From contig NZ_JAJAWH010000007.1 of assembly GCF_020531965.1 (NCBI RefSeq), forward strand, positions 62,001 to 126,000: a stretch of DNA of 64,000 bases, written 5' to 3'. The position numbers and the translations under genes are program-made. Source of the stretch: Pseudorhizobium xiangyangii. Its GTDB lineage: Bacteria > Pseudomonadota > Alphaproteobacteria > Rhizobiales > Rhizobiaceae. Positions within the stretch are counted from its first letter, which is position 1; the number at the start of each line of letters is the position of its first letter. A model generated the notes under the pieces. That model was not told the origin of the DNA, made no database searches, and was given only the letters and a program-made list of their open reading frames with translations. Positions 45,724 to 54,517 of the stretch are shown one piece after another.

Positions 45724-46440
45724 TTAGTGCAGCCCACCGACACCAAGCAGCCGATCGACCGTTTCATGGTCCGCAGCAAGTTCTGCGGGCGTGCCGGACC
45801 ACGCGATGCGGCCACGTTCCATGATCAAGACATTGTCCGCAAAATCGAGGGCGCTTTGAATGCGCTGCTCGACCAGAAGGATCGTCATGTCGCCGGACTG
45901 GGCCAGCCGCGAAAAAGCCGCCATCAGCTCCTCGCAGATGACAGGCGCCAGGCCTTCAAGCGGTTCATCAAGAAGAAGCACGCTCGGCTGCCCGAGAATG
46001 CTTCGTGCCGTCGAGAGCATTTGCTGCTCACCGCCAGAAAGCTGGCTGCCGAGATTGCGCCACCGCTCCTTTAGTCGGGGAAACATGTCGTAGGCTTCCT
46101 CGACATCACTCCTCGGGCGGCCCTTCAGGCCGACGAAGAGGTTCTCCTCGACTGTCAGCGTTGGAAACACGTCACGGGTCTGTGGAACGTAGCCAAGACC
46201 AAGCCGCGCCCGCGCTGCACTCGGCTCGCGTGAAATCTCACGATCACCGAGACGGATCTCCCCGCCATAGCGCCGCGTTTGACCGGCCAGCGTGGCAAAG
46301 AGGCTGGTCTTGCCCATGCCGTTGCGGCCAAGCACAGCCAGACGGGCACCGGCAGGCACGGAAAACGACACGTCCTCGATCACCCTTGTCGGCCCATAAC
46401 CTGCCGACAAACCGTTGATCTCAAGCGGCGCTGCTGGCAT
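45724..46440 (-). CDS. Branched-chain-type ABC transporter ATPase (LivF-like; probable protocatechuate uptake)
   Basis: A 238-residue LivF-type ATPase with Walker A GRNGMGKTS, LSGGEQQML signature and Walker B VLLLDEPLEGLAP. I chose the ATG at 46440 because GGGGAG lies eight bases upstream of it; an ATG two codons earlier (46446) is too close to that site. It overlaps the end of the LivG-like gene by 20 bases. It is the last gene of a five-gene transporter operon that I infer to be the PcaMNVWX type, from the PcaQ-like box upstream of the first gene. Confidence 0.88.
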   Translation of the reverse strand: MPAAPLEINGLSAGYGPTRVIEDVSFSVPAGARLAVLGRNGMGKTSLFATLAGQTRRYGGEIRLGDREISREPSAARARLGLGYVPQTRDVFPTLTVEENLFVGLKGRPRSDVEEAYDMFPRLKERWRNLGSQLSGGEQQMLSTARSILGQPSVLLLDEPLEGLAPVICEELMAAFSRLAQSGDMTILLVEQRIQSALDFADNVLIMERGRIAWSGTPAELAADHETVDRLLGVGGLH

Positions 46441-47191
46441 TGGCATAGCTCCCCAGGTAGGCTTCCCGCACGCGGGCATCTTGAGTGACGTCCTGCGGCG
46501 AGCCGTCGAAGATCACCGTTCCCGCAGCCAGCACGATGACGCGTTTGGCAAAGCGGAAGACCAGATCCATATCGTGCTCGATCATCATCACCGCGAGATC
46601 TGCAGGTAGCTTGTCGAGCGCATGCTCGATGCGCGCCGTCTCGCTTTGCGGCACACCGGCTGCGGGCTCGTCGAGCAGCAGGACCTTGGGGCGGAGCGCC
46701 ATCGCCAATGCGATCTCCAGAAGCCGCTGCTGCCCATAGGCGATTTCACGCACCTTGAACTGCGACAGCTCCAGAAGCCCAAGCAGGTGGAGGATTTCGC
46801 GGGCCTCGTCCATGACCGTCGGCATTGATCGAAATTGGCCGATCATTCGCCCGGAACGCCCCTCTCGCTGCAAGACGGCGAGGGCTACATGCTCTTCCGG
46901 CGTCATGTCATAAAAGAGACGCGTCACCTGAAAAGACCGCACCAGACCGAGCCGAACCCGCTGCATGGCGCTCGATCGCGTGACATCCTGCCCGGCCAGG
47001 TGAACACTGCCGGAATTCGGAGCGAGGTTACCGGTAACGAGATTGACGAACGTCGTCTTGCCGGCTCCGTTCGGTCCAATCAGTGCCAGTCGGTCACCCG
47101 GCACCAGCGACAGCGACACATTGTCGGTGACGGACAGCCCTCCGAAATTTTTCTGGAGGTTCTTGACCTCGAACAGCGGACCGTCGTTCAT
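46421..47191 (-). CDS. Branched-chain-type ABC transporter ATPase (LivG-like)
   Basis: A 256-residue LivG-type ATPase: Walker A GPNGAGKTTF, the family's atypical signature AYGQQRLLEIALAM, Walker B VLLLDEPAAGVP and the IEHDMDLVF switch region. The start at 47191 overlaps the stop of the upstream permease by four bases (ATGA). It works with the LivF-like partner to drive uptake. Confidence 0.9.
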   Translation of the reverse strand: MNDGPLFEVKNLQKNFGGLSVTDNVSLSLVPGDRLALIGPNGAGKTTFVNLVTGNLAPNSGSVHLAGQDVTRSSAMQRVRLGLVRSFQVTRLFYDMTPEEHVALAVLQREGRSGRMIGQFRSMPTVMDEAREILHLLGLLELSQFKVREIAYGQQRLLEIALAMALRPKVLLLDEPAAGVPQSETARIEHALDKLPADLAVMMIEHDMDLVFRFAKRVIVLAAGTVIFDGSPQDVTQDARVREAYLGSYANASSAA

Positions 47192-48192
47192 CGGCGCTCT
47201 CCTCCTATACGGCCGAGCAGATGCGCCGCCGTGCCATAGAGCCCCTTCGGTGCAAAAAGCACGACGGCGATCAGCAACGCGCCGACCATTGTAAGCCAAT
47301 GGAAGGGATTGGCGGCGGACACGACATCCTCGAACCACAGAAAGGTGACGGTGCCGACAAGGGCGCCGTAAAGGCTGCCCGTTCCACCCAGAACAAGCAT
47401 GACCAGCGCTTCCGCCGATAGTGTAAACGACAGACTGTCGAGGCCCACAACCTGCGTCGAGATTGCGTTCAATGCACCGCCGATACCCGCGACGACGCCG
47501 GAGATCACGTACATCCGGATCAGCACAGATTTGACCGAGGCACCCATGGCCGAGATCCGAAGCGGATCCTCACGAACGCCACGCGCCAGCATGCCGAATG
47601 GCGAACGTACCAGAACCTGCAGGAGGATGACGACAACAACGAGCAGGAAGAGCCCGTAGACATAGGCAGTCCGCCCCCACAGATCGAACTCGAACAAGCC
47701 TAGCAAGGCATCCGGCGCAATGCCGGACAAACCATCGCTGCCGCCTGTCCAGGACGAGGCCTTGTTGGCAGCCTCGTGAAAGAGATGGATGACCGCGATA
47801 GATAGGACGAGCTGCGGCAAACCATGGGCGCGCAGGATGATGAGACCCGAAACCAGACCTGCAAGGGCACCGGCGAGCGCACCGATCAGCGTCATCAGCA
47901 CAGGATCTGTAATCCCGTAATGCGCGGCGGCGATGCCGGCAGCATAGGCGCCGGCACCGAACAGCGCCGCATGCCCAAGCGTTGCAACACCGCAATAGCC
48001 GGTGACGAGATCGATCGACAACACCAGCAGGGCGATCGCGATAATTCGGGTCAGAAGCGCGAGATTGTTCGGAAACAGGAAGTAACCGATCACACCGACG
48101 ATGATGATCGCGGCAATGCCGATCAAGCTGCCGGTGATAGTCCTGCGCCGCGTTTTGTCCGCAGTCATCGGGTCATGCATGGTAACCGCCAT
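47188..48192 (-). CDS. Branched-chain-type ABC transporter permease (LivM-like)
   Basis: A 334-residue permease with about nine to ten membrane helices and LivM features: GYCGVATLGHAALFGAGAYA, SGLIILRAHGLPQLVLSIA, RGVREDPLRISAMG and VLGGTGSLYGALVG. Its ATG shares one base with the stop of the LivH-like gene (TAATG). ATGs at 48180 and 48168 are alternative starts. Confidence 0.9.
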   Translation of the reverse strand: MAVTMHDPMTADKTRRRTITGSLIGIAAIIIVGVIGYFLFPNNLALLTRIIAIALLVLSIDLVTGYCGVATLGHAALFGAGAYAAGIAAAHYGITDPVLMTLIGALAGALAGLVSGLIILRAHGLPQLVLSIAVIHLFHEAANKASSWTGGSDGLSGIAPDALLGLFEFDLWGRTAYVYGLFLLVVVVILLQVLVRSPFGMLARGVREDPLRISAMGASVKSVLIRMYVISGVVAGIGGALNAISTQVVGLDSLSFTLSAEALVMLVLGGTGSLYGALVGTVTFLWFEDVVSAANPFHWLTMVGALLIAVVLFAPKGLYGTAAHLLGRIGGERR

Positions 48193-49055
48193 TATTTGAA
48201 CCGCCCCGCCAGACCGCGTGGAAAGAGGATCACGATCACGATTACCGCGAGGTAGAAGAAGAATTCGCCGTATTCCGGAGCCAGATACCGGCCAGTCGTA
48301 TCGATTGCTCCAAGTAGCAGACACGCCATCAATGCGCCCGGGATGGAACCCGCGCCGCCGACCGAGACGACCACAAGGAAGGTTACCATGTAGCGGAGCG
48401 CATAGTAGGGCTCTACGGGGAGCAGCTCTGCACCCACGACGCCGCCAAACGCGGCAAGCCCAATCGCTACGGCGAAGCTGACGGCATAGATGATCTCGGT
48501 CCGCACACCAAGCGCGGCCGCCATTGCAGCATTATCGACCGCAGCCCTCAGCTTGATGCCAAAGGCCGTGCGTTCGATGAGAACCCACAGAGCGGCGGCA
48601 ACCACCAGACCACAGACGATGGCGAACAGTCTGTGGGTCGCAATGGACCGGAAGCCGAGATCAACAGACCCCCGCAGCGCCTCCGGCAATGGAATGGTCT
48701 TCAACGTCGGTCCGAAGGCGAAGTTGGCGATACCGATGATGCAGAAAGTGATGCCGATCGTCATCAGAACCTGGGTGAGTTCCGGAGCACCATAGATGCG
48801 CCGGTACAGGAAGCGCTCGACCGGTATCGCGATCAACACCGTACCGACGACGGCAAGAAGAACCGCGACAGCATATCCGAGACCGAGGTCGCGCGCCGCG
48901 TAGGAAGCTATGTATCCGCCGATCATTGCAAAGGCGCCGTGCGCGAGATTGACGACGCGCATCAGGCCCATGGTGACTGAGAGGCCTATCGAGATGACGA
49001 ACAGCACCATCCCGTAGGCCAGTGCGTCGACGGCTATGGAGAACACAGTCTGCAT
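48192..49055 (-). CDS. Branched-chain-type ABC transporter permease (LivH-like)
   Basis: A 287-residue permease of the LivH type: SIGLSVTMGLMRVVNLAHGAF, PVERFLYRRIYGAPELTQVL, AAALGVRTEIIYAVSFAVAIG and VSVGGAGSIPGALMACLLLG. Seven to eight helices are evident. It is preceded by the binding-protein gene, from which it is separated by a 79-base gap containing a strong hairpin. Confidence 0.9.
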   Translation of the reverse strand: MQTVFSIAVDALAYGMVLFVISIGLSVTMGLMRVVNLAHGAFAMIGGYIASYAARDLGLGYAVAVLLAVVGTVLIAIPVERFLYRRIYGAPELTQVLMTIGITFCIIGIANFAFGPTLKTIPLPEALRGSVDLGFRSIATHRLFAIVCGLVVAAALWVLIERTAFGIKLRAAVDNAAMAAALGVRTEIIYAVSFAVAIGLAAFGGVVGAELLPVEPYYALRYMVTFLVVVSVGGAGSIPGALMACLLLGAIDTTGRYLAPEYGEFFFYLAVIVIVILFPRGLAGRFK

Positions 49056-49081
49056 CGGTGCCCCATTCTTCCTTATATAAA

Positions 49082-49118
49082 GACAGGCGCGGGATCACGT
49101 TCCGGTCCCGCGCCTGTC
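49082..49118 (-). other. 13-base perfect hairpin between binding protein and permease genes
   Basis: GACAGGCGCGGGA (49082-49094) pairs with TCCCGCGCCTGTC (49106-49118) across an 11-base loop. It starts 16 bases after the binding-protein stop. No T run follows on the minus strand. It probably lets the binding protein be made in excess over the membrane subunits by protecting its message or causing partial termination. Confidence 0.7.
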
Positions 49119-49134
49119 GATGGATCAATCAGAG

Positions 49135-50307
49135 TTACTTGGCAGCTGCGAGGCCTGGGTCACCCTGGTTCTCGAACGTCTGAATTTCCTTGTTGTAGTA
49201 TGTGCCGTCATCCGCCTTGGCGACCTCGCGCAGGTAGATATTCTGCGTAATGTGACGGCTTTCAGGATCGATCGTCACCGGTCCCCGCGGGCTCGTCCAG
49301 GACAGACCCTTGACCGCCTCGACCGCCTTCGCGGCATCCTGCTCACCACCGGTCGCCTCGATCATCTTTGATATGACATACATACCATCGAATGCTCCGA
49401 CAGACGGGAACGACAATTCCGCCGGATTGCCGATCGCTTTCTGTGCAGCTTCGACGAAGCTCTTGTTTTCCGGGGAGTCATGCGAGACGGCGTAGTGGAA
49501 GGTCGTCTGCACACCCAAGGCAGCATCACCTAGAGCCGGCAGATCGGATTCCTGCGTCAGATCGCCCGGAGCAAACAGCTTGATACCGCCGTCCTTGAGA
49601 CCGTTCTCGTTGAACGCCTTGACGAAACCCAACGTGGTCGGGCCTGACGGCAGGAAGGCAAACACGCCCTCGGCGCCGGAATCCTTCACGCGCTGCATGA
49701 TGGGTGAAAAGTCATTCGTGGACAGCGGCATGCGGATAGCCTCGACAACCTGTCCGCCTACCTTCTCGAAGGCTGCCTTGAATGCATTTTCGGCATCCAC
49801 ACCTGGACCGTAGTCACTGACCAGCGAGATCACCTTGGTGACACCGGCATCCTTGGCTACCTTGGCGATGGGGGTCGATGTCTGCCAGGTGGTGAAGGAC
49901 GTACGCACGACGTAAGGGCTCTTGGTGACGATCGCCGAGGTTGCGGCGTTCATCACCACCATCGGCACATTGCCCTGCTCAAGGATCGGCGTAGCCGCCA
50001 TCGCATCCGGCGTGAAGTAGAAGCCGGCGAGATACTGGACGCCTTCCTTGACGACCAGCTCCTGCGCGAGAGCCTTGGACTGCGCCGGATCGGCCTGCGG
50101 TACGTCGCGATAGATTACTTCTATCGTATCGTCGCCTACGGTGTTGCCGTTGAGCGCAAAAAACGCGTCGATGCCTGCCTTGAAATTCTTGCCCTGAAGC
50201 GCAAAAGGCCCGGAGAACGGGCCGACGACGCCGACCTTGATCGTATCCGCGTAGGCTGCGCTTGAGAAAATGACGGCCGCAATAGTGGCGGTAACAAGCT
50301 TCTTCAT
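49135..50307 (-). CDS. Branched-chain-type ABC transporter substrate-binding protein (probable protocatechuate binding)
   Basis: A 390-residue periplasmic binding protein of the LivK-like family. The signal peptide is KLVTATIAAVIFSSAAYA, followed by TIKVGVVGPFSGPFALQGK, the usual start of this family. GGGGAGGAACTC precedes the ATG. In Sinorhizobium meliloti a transporter of this type (PcaMNVWX) takes up protocatechuate under PcaQ control. This gene lies between pcaR and the pcaDCHGB operon and has a PcaQ-like box 113 bases upstream, so I infer the same role. An amino acid as substrate cannot be excluded from the protein alone. Confidence 0.88.
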   Translation of the reverse strand: MKKLVTATIAAVIFSSAAYADTIKVGVVGPFSGPFALQGKNFKAGIDAFFALNGNTVGDDTIEVIYRDVPQADPAQSKALAQELVVKEGVQYLAGFYFTPDAMAATPILEQGNVPMVVMNAATSAIVTKSPYVVRTSFTTWQTSTPIAKVAKDAGVTKVISLVSDYGPGVDAENAFKAAFEKVGGQVVEAIRMPLSTNDFSPIMQRVKDSGAEGVFAFLPSGPTTLGFVKAFNENGLKDGGIKLFAPGDLTQESDLPALGDAALGVQTTFHYAVSHDSPENKSFVEAAQKAIGNPAELSFPSVGAFDGMYVISKMIEATGGEQDAAKAVEAVKGLSWTSPRGPVTIDPESRHITQNIYLREVAKADDGTYYNKEIQTFENQGDPGLAAAK

Positions 50308-50419
50308 GAGTTCCTCCCCTTGGCTGGCGGCCCGTTTACGGACTTCCTCTTACCAGCCGTTGATGGCTGCACATTGCCAGACCAAACGGTGATGTAAAAT
50401 GAAATACGCATCACAAATC

Positions 50420-50435
50420 ATAGCCCATCGGTTAT
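50420..50435. promoter_or_regulatory. PcaQ-box-like palindrome upstream of the ABC transporter
   Basis: ATAGCC-CATC-GGTTAT. It is an 11-of-12 inverted repeat of ATAACC-N4-GGTTAT and matches the plus-strand form of the PcaQ box (TTAACC-N4-GGTTAT, exact at 54518-54533) at 10 of 12 positions with the same 4-base spacer. It lies 113 bases upstream of the binding-protein start. Confidence 0.6.
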
Positions 50436-50600
50436 GATTGCTAGCGCAATTATGGATGTGATGCACTAGGGCCAATCCATATTCAGATCTCGGCAGCGGC
50501 ACGAGCCGGATTTTATGGGTGGCAAGGAAAAGCGACAGACATGGAGCCCAACTCCACGAAGGAGCTTCGACTGTGAGGTCTCGTTTCGGCGTGGCCACGA

Positions 50601-50623
50601 CAAAAGGTTCAATGGACCTTTTG
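50601..50623 (-). terminator. Inverted repeat downstream of pcaB, possible terminator
   Basis: CAAAAGGT and ACCTTTTG (8-base perfect arms, 7-base loop), about 170 bases after the pcaB stop. On the minus strand the second arm ends CCTTTTG, giving only a four-T run. Role uncertain: weak terminator or protein site. Confidence 0.35.
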
Positions 50624-50792
50624 AGAGCCGAACGCCCGAAGGGCAGAGCTAAAAAATCTGCCGCGTCCTGGAGGGGTATGGGAAGCAATCGCTAATTTCC
50701 GCGCTCCAAAACCTGGAAGTCGATTGGTCTCAGGCCCACGGTTTGGACACAGGTTCAATATTTTTGCAGCGCCCTTGCAGACAGCGGCGCTT

Positions 50793-51848
50793 TTATTTCG
50801 CTCCCAACGAACGGATGTTGCCACCGAGCTCAAGCGCCAGCCGAAGGGCAGCGCCCGTGGCCGCGACCATCGGCGGCACAATTATCCACTCAAGGGTCCA
50901 GGCCGAACCTGAGCGTTCCTGTTCATGCACCATCGACAGATGCAGCCCCGACAGCTGCACAGCATTGAAGCGCGCCAGCGAAACCAGCACTTCCGCTGCG
51001 ACAGGATTCTGTTTGTGAGCCATCGCCGATGATCCACCGCCACCCGCCAGCTCGATTTCCCCACCCAGCTGTGCGAGCAGCGCAACGTCCTGGCCAAATT
51101 TGCCAAGGCTCCCTGTCACCATAGACAACAGGCTCCCCAGATCGGCGATCCTGTCGCGCTGGCTCTGCCATTGAGGCTCGTCTGCAAGTTCAAGTTCGGT
51201 CGCGACAGCCAGCCGAATCGCCGGTCCTTTACCGGCAAGCTTGTCGAGCGTGCCAGCTGCACCTCCCAACTGGATTGCCAACCCCGAGGTTTGCAACTGC
51301 AGCAGCTTTTGGCGATAGCGATCGAGCGGTTCGCGCCAGGCACGAATACGGTCTTTCACATTGATCGGGATTGCAGCTTGCATCCGCGTACGCGCCATCA
51401 ACGGGCGGTCGCCTAACTCGGCCTCAAGGCGCCTGAACGTTCTGTCCAGCTCATTCAATCGGGACAGGAAAAGATTGCAAACCTGCTTCAGTCGCAGCAT
51501 CAGCGCTGTATCGATCACGTCTTGGCTGGTGGCACCCAGATGGACGTGCTTCCCTGCGTCCGCGCCAACGGCGTGCCGCAACTGCGTGACCAGCTCCGGC
51601 ACCACCACGCCATCCCTTGCAGTACCGACACGCAAGGCCGCCATATCCGGCCGGAACGTCCGGCAAGCCTCAGCGATTCGCTCGGCAGACGCGACTGGAA
51701 TAAGCCCCTCGGCCGCTTGCGCATTGGCAAGTGCCCGCTCGAAAGCGAGCATGGCAGAAATTTCGGCCTCAACGGCAAAATAGCCATTGGTTTCATCGTC
51801 CCCCAAGAGGCCGCCGAGATAAGGGTGATTGAAGGCGCAGATGTCCAT
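50793..51848 (-). CDS. pcaB: 3-carboxy-cis,cis-muconate cycloisomerase
   Basis: PcaB converts 3-carboxy-cis,cis-muconate to 4-carboxymuconolactone. The 351-residue protein belongs to the fumarase/argininosuccinate lyase superfamily, with HLGATSQDVIDTALMLR, the superfamily signature GGGSSAMAHKQNPVAAEVL and LARTRMQ-like MARTRMQAAIPI. It is about 100 residues shorter than the Pseudomonas enzyme at the C-terminus, as is usual in rhizobia. Last gene of pcaDCHGB, nine bases after pcaG. Confidence 0.94.
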   Translation of the reverse strand: MDICAFNHPYLGGLLGDDETNGYFAVEAEISAMLAFERALANAQAAEGLIPVASAERIAEACRTFRPDMAALRVGTARDGVVVPELVTQLRHAVGADAGKHVHLGATSQDVIDTALMLRLKQVCNLFLSRLNELDRTFRRLEAELGDRPLMARTRMQAAIPINVKDRIRAWREPLDRYRQKLLQLQTSGLAIQLGGAAGTLDKLAGKGPAIRLAVATELELADEPQWQSQRDRIADLGSLLSMVTGSLGKFGQDVALLAQLGGEIELAGGGGSSAMAHKQNPVAAEVLVSLARFNAVQLSGLHLSMVHEQERSGSAWTLEWIIVPPMVAATGAALRLALELGGNIRSLGAK

Positions 51849-51857
51849 GATGCTCGA

Positions 51858-52475
51858 TCAGATGTCGAAGAAGATCGTTTCGTTCTCGCCCTGAAGGTAG
51901 ATGTCGAATGTGACCGTGTCACCTTCGCGTTTTCCAATCAGCGTGGGAATGCGCATCTTGTGCTCGACACGGGCGAGGATCGGATCTTCGGCATTGGCCT
52001 GCTCTTCGTCGGAGAAGTACATGCGGGTGTTGAGACCGATGTTGATACCCCGTGCGACGATCCAGAAATTGACATGCGGTGCCATCAGCCTGCCGTCACG
52101 AAAAGGAGCGCGACCGGGCTTGACCGTTTCGAAGACGAATTCGCCGGTATCCATGTCACCCGGGCAACGGGCCCAGCCGAAGAAGTTGGTATCGGCCTTG
52201 CCGCGCGTTTCCGACGGACTGTTGTAGAACCCGTCGGCATCTGCCTGCCAGATTTCGACCAACGCATCCTTGAGCGGAGTACCGGCCCCATCGAAAACCC
52301 GGCCACGGATGGTAATCCGCTCGCCGCGCGTCTGATCGTTCACCATCGATCCGGAGCCGAGGTCAGCATCGAAGACACCGTGGATTCCGGTGAAATTCGG
52401 AGTACAGCCGATGTGGACGTAAGGGCCAGCAGTCTGCGATGCGGTTTCCTTCAGATAACCAAGCGGCTGAACCAT
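51858..52475 (-). CDS. pcaG: Protocatechuate 3,4-dioxygenase alpha subunit
   Basis: The 205-residue alpha subunit of protocatechuate 3,4-dioxygenase. It has the intradiol dioxygenase fold: KETASQTAGPYVHIG, ALVEIWQADADGFYNSP, and HVNFWIVARGINIGLNTRMYF. It lacks the full iron ligand set, as alpha subunits do. It lies one base after pcaH, so the two subunits are co-translated. Confidence 0.96.
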   Translation of the reverse strand: MVQPLGYLKETASQTAGPYVHIGCTPNFTGIHGVFDADLGSGSMVNDQTRGERITIRGRVFDGAGTPLKDALVEIWQADADGFYNSPSETRGKADTNFFGWARCPGDMDTGEFVFETVKPGRAPFRDGRLMAPHVNFWIVARGINIGLNTRMYFSDEEQANAEDPILARVEHKMRIPTLIGKREGDTVTFDIYLQGENETIFFDI

Positions 52476-52476
52476 G

Positions 52477-53217
52477 TCAGTTACCCTCCATGCGGTTCTC
52501 GAACAGCGTCGAGCGGCGACCGCGCAAAATGATGTCGAACTTGTAAGCCCCCATGTCGTGGGGAATGGTGGCGTTCATATCGAGCGGGGCGATGAGCCGC
52601 TCGATTGCGTCCTTGTCAGGAATCGTCTTCACGATCGGACAAATCCAGATCAGCGGATCGCCTTCAAAATACATCTGCGTTATCAGGCGCTGTGCAAAAC
52701 CATGGCCGAACACTGAGAAGTGGATATGCGCCGGGCGCCAGTCGTTCACGCCATTGGGCCATGGATACGGCCCGGGCTTGATCGTCTTGAACCAGTAGAA
52801 ACCGTTCTCATCGGTGATCGTGCGACCGACCCCGCCGAAATTCGGATCGAGCGGCGCAAGGTAGGTTTCCTTCTTGTGGCGATAGCGCCCACCGGCATTG
52901 GCCTGCCAGAACTCCACCAGCGCACCGGCGACGCCAATGCCACGTTCGTCCAACACACGACCATGCACCAGGATACGTTGGCCTATCGGCCCCTCGCCTG
53001 GCTTCGCGTAGTTGACGATCAGGTCGTTGTCGAATTCATTGATGATGCCGTGGCCGAAGACAGGCCCGGTGATCTCGCTCTTCGTGCCTTCCAGTGAAAT
53101 CAGTGCACGTTGAGGTGAGCGCAACACGCTGGTCTTGTACCAGGGCGTATAAGCCGGCGGATGTACGTCGCGGTCACGCGCAAAGAACGGCGTCGTTTCA
53201 GGCGGTGCGTTTTTCAT
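52477..53217 (-). CDS. pcaH: Protocatechuate 3,4-dioxygenase beta subunit
   Basis: The 246-residue iron-binding subunit that opens the ring of protocatechuate. The non-heme iron ligands are visible: Tyr in [20 protein letters not shown], Tyr in [10 protein letters not shown], and the His pair in [27 protein letters not shown] and [14 protein letters not shown] are typical. Its start overlaps the pcaC stop by four bases and pcaG follows immediately. Confidence 0.97.
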   Translation of the reverse strand: MKNAPPETTPFFARDRDVHPPAYTPWYKTSVLRSPQRALISLEGTKSEITGPVFGHGIINEFDNDLIVNYAKPGEGPIGQRILVHGRVLDERGIGVAGALVEFWQANAGGRYRHKKETYLAPLDPNFGGVGRTITDENGFYWFKTIKPGPYPWPNGVNDWRPAHIHFSVFGHGFAQRLITQMYFEGDPLIWICPIVKTIPDKDAIERLIAPLDMNATIPHDMGAYKFDIILRGRRSTLFENRMEGN

Positions 53218-53645
53218 TTCTGTGTCCCCCCATTTTCATTGCCGGCCCCTTGCTCCGTGTCCATCTCTTCGAATGCCGCCTTGGCGATCTTGAAGGCCCG
53301 GTTCGCAGCCGGCACACCCGCATAGACTGCCACGTGCATCAGCGCTTCGCAGATGTCCTCTCGTGTCGCACCCGTCCTCGCGGTTGCCCGGACGTGCATC
53401 GCAACTTCCTCATCGTGGCCCAAAGCCGCCAGAAGCGCGATGGTTACCATCGACCGCTCGCGCTTGCTCCAGCCCTGACGAGACCAGAGCGTACCCCAAG
53501 CGCCTTCGGTGATGAACTGCTGGAAGGGGCGGTCGAATTCAGTTTCACGGTTCAAGGCCCGGTCAACATGAGCGTCCCCCAGAACCGAGCGACGCGTCTT
53601 CAGCCCCTGCTTGTAACGGTCCGAACCGGCGGAAGTCTCGGCCAT
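53214..53645 (-). CDS. pcaC: 4-carboxymuconolactone decarboxylase
   Basis: PcaC decarboxylates 4-carboxymuconolactone to beta-ketoadipate enol-lactone. The 143-residue protein has the CMD family pattern [40 protein letters not shown], and [24 protein letters not shown] with the conserved His and Arg. It is a separate protein here, not fused to PcaD as in some actinobacteria. It starts three bases after pcaD and overlaps pcaH by four. Confidence 0.96.
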   Translation of the reverse strand: MAETSAGSDRYKQGLKTRRSVLGDAHVDRALNRETEFDRPFQQFITEGAWGTLWSRQGWSKRERSMVTIALLAALGHDEEVAMHVRATARTGATREDICEALMHVAVYAGVPAANRAFKIAKAAFEEMDTEQGAGNENGGTQK

Positions 53646-53648
53646 GTC

Positions 53649-54446
53649 TCAATCCCTGATGTCGTTGGAAATAAAGCCCCGCAGGAGCGCGGCAAAGGCG
53701 GCCGGCGCTTCGACGCAGGGAATGTGGGCAGCGCCTTCGATCACTTCATATCGTGCGCCGGGAATAAGATCGGCCAGCGACCGCACCAGAGCGGGCGGTG
53801 TGGATCCATCTTCAGCGCCGACGATGCAAAGCACCGGCACGTTGATCTTGGCCACAATCTCCGTGAAATCCGCATCGCGAACGGCCGCACAGGTTCCGGC
53901 ATAGCCCGCTACCGGCTGACGCACCAGCATATTGCAGTAGGCGCTATAGGCCGCATTGTCAGGCTGGCGAAACGGCTGTGTGAACCAGCGCTCCATGATC
54001 GCGTCAAGCAGGCTGGCAATTCCATCTGCCTCAACGGCCGCAATCCGCTTGTTCCACATCTCCGCCGTACCGATCTTGTGGGCGGTGTCGGAAAGAATGA
54101 GCGCCTGAACGAGGTCCGGCCGACGGGCGTAGAGCCCTTGCGCGATCATGCCGCCGACCGACAGGCCGCAGACAATCACCCTGGAGAATTCCAGATGGTC
54201 CAGAAGCCCGATCAGATCGGAAACGTGGTCATCGATACTGTACGGCGCGATGCCCAGGTCGGACAGCCCATGGCCGCGCTTGTCATAGGTAAGGATGGTG
54301 AAGTCGCCAGACAGTTTCGGCAATACATGGTGCCAGATGCGACTGTCGGTGCCGAGCGAGTTGACGAACACCAGAACCGGATTGGCCGGATCAACCGTCG
54401 TCACATCGTAGGTGATCGTCACATCATTGATTTGCACAAACTGCAT
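53649..54446 (-). CDS. pcaD: 3-oxoadipate enol-lactone hydrolase
   Basis: PcaD hydrolyses beta-ketoadipate enol-lactone to beta-ketoadipate. It is a 265-residue alpha/beta hydrolase with nucleophile Ser in VCGLSVGGMIAQGL, the acid in CIVGAEDGSTPP and His in EGAAHIPCVEAP. DKRGHGLSDLGIAPYSIDDH is typical of PcaD. The ATG at 54446 follows GGAGGAG; a frame extending to 54578 would run through the divergent promoter. First gene of pcaDCHGB. Confidence 0.95.
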   Translation of the reverse strand: MQFVQINDVTITYDVTTVDPANPVLVFVNSLGTDSRIWHHVLPKLSGDFTILTYDKRGHGLSDLGIAPYSIDDHVSDLIGLLDHLEFSRVIVCGLSVGGMIAQGLYARRPDLVQALILSDTAHKIGTAEMWNKRIAAVEADGIASLLDAIMERWFTQPFRQPDNAAYSAYCNMLVRQPVAGYAGTCAAVRDADFTEIVAKINVPVLCIVGAEDGSTPPALVRSLADLIPGARYEVIEGAAHIPCVEAPAAFAALLRGFISNDIRD

Positions 54447-54517
54447 CGCGCGCTCCTCCGCTGAGATTGATTGCAACAAATATTTGGTTAGGTAAAATGA
54501 CTTTGAAGGCATTTCTA

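Larger units (their letters stand above)
50308..50792. other. 485-base gap between pcaB and the transporter operon
   Basis: The part near the transporter start holds its promoter region and the PcaQ-like box (50420-50435). A perfect 8-base inverted repeat, CAAAAGGT/ACCTTTTG, lies at 50601-50623. The stretch 50640-50790 has no recognisable gene or repeat. Short open frames in it resemble nothing I know and have no ribosome sites. Confidence 0.6.

Noticed and set aside
50350-50688. 112-codon minus-strand frame between the transporter and pcaB
   Set aside because: No ribosome site, no recognisable family, and it would cover the PcaQ-like box.
51522-54464. Two long plus-strand frames antisense to pcaGHCD (51522-52532 and 53094-54464)
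   Set aside because: All genes on the other strand are secure and tightly packed; these are codon-bias shadows.
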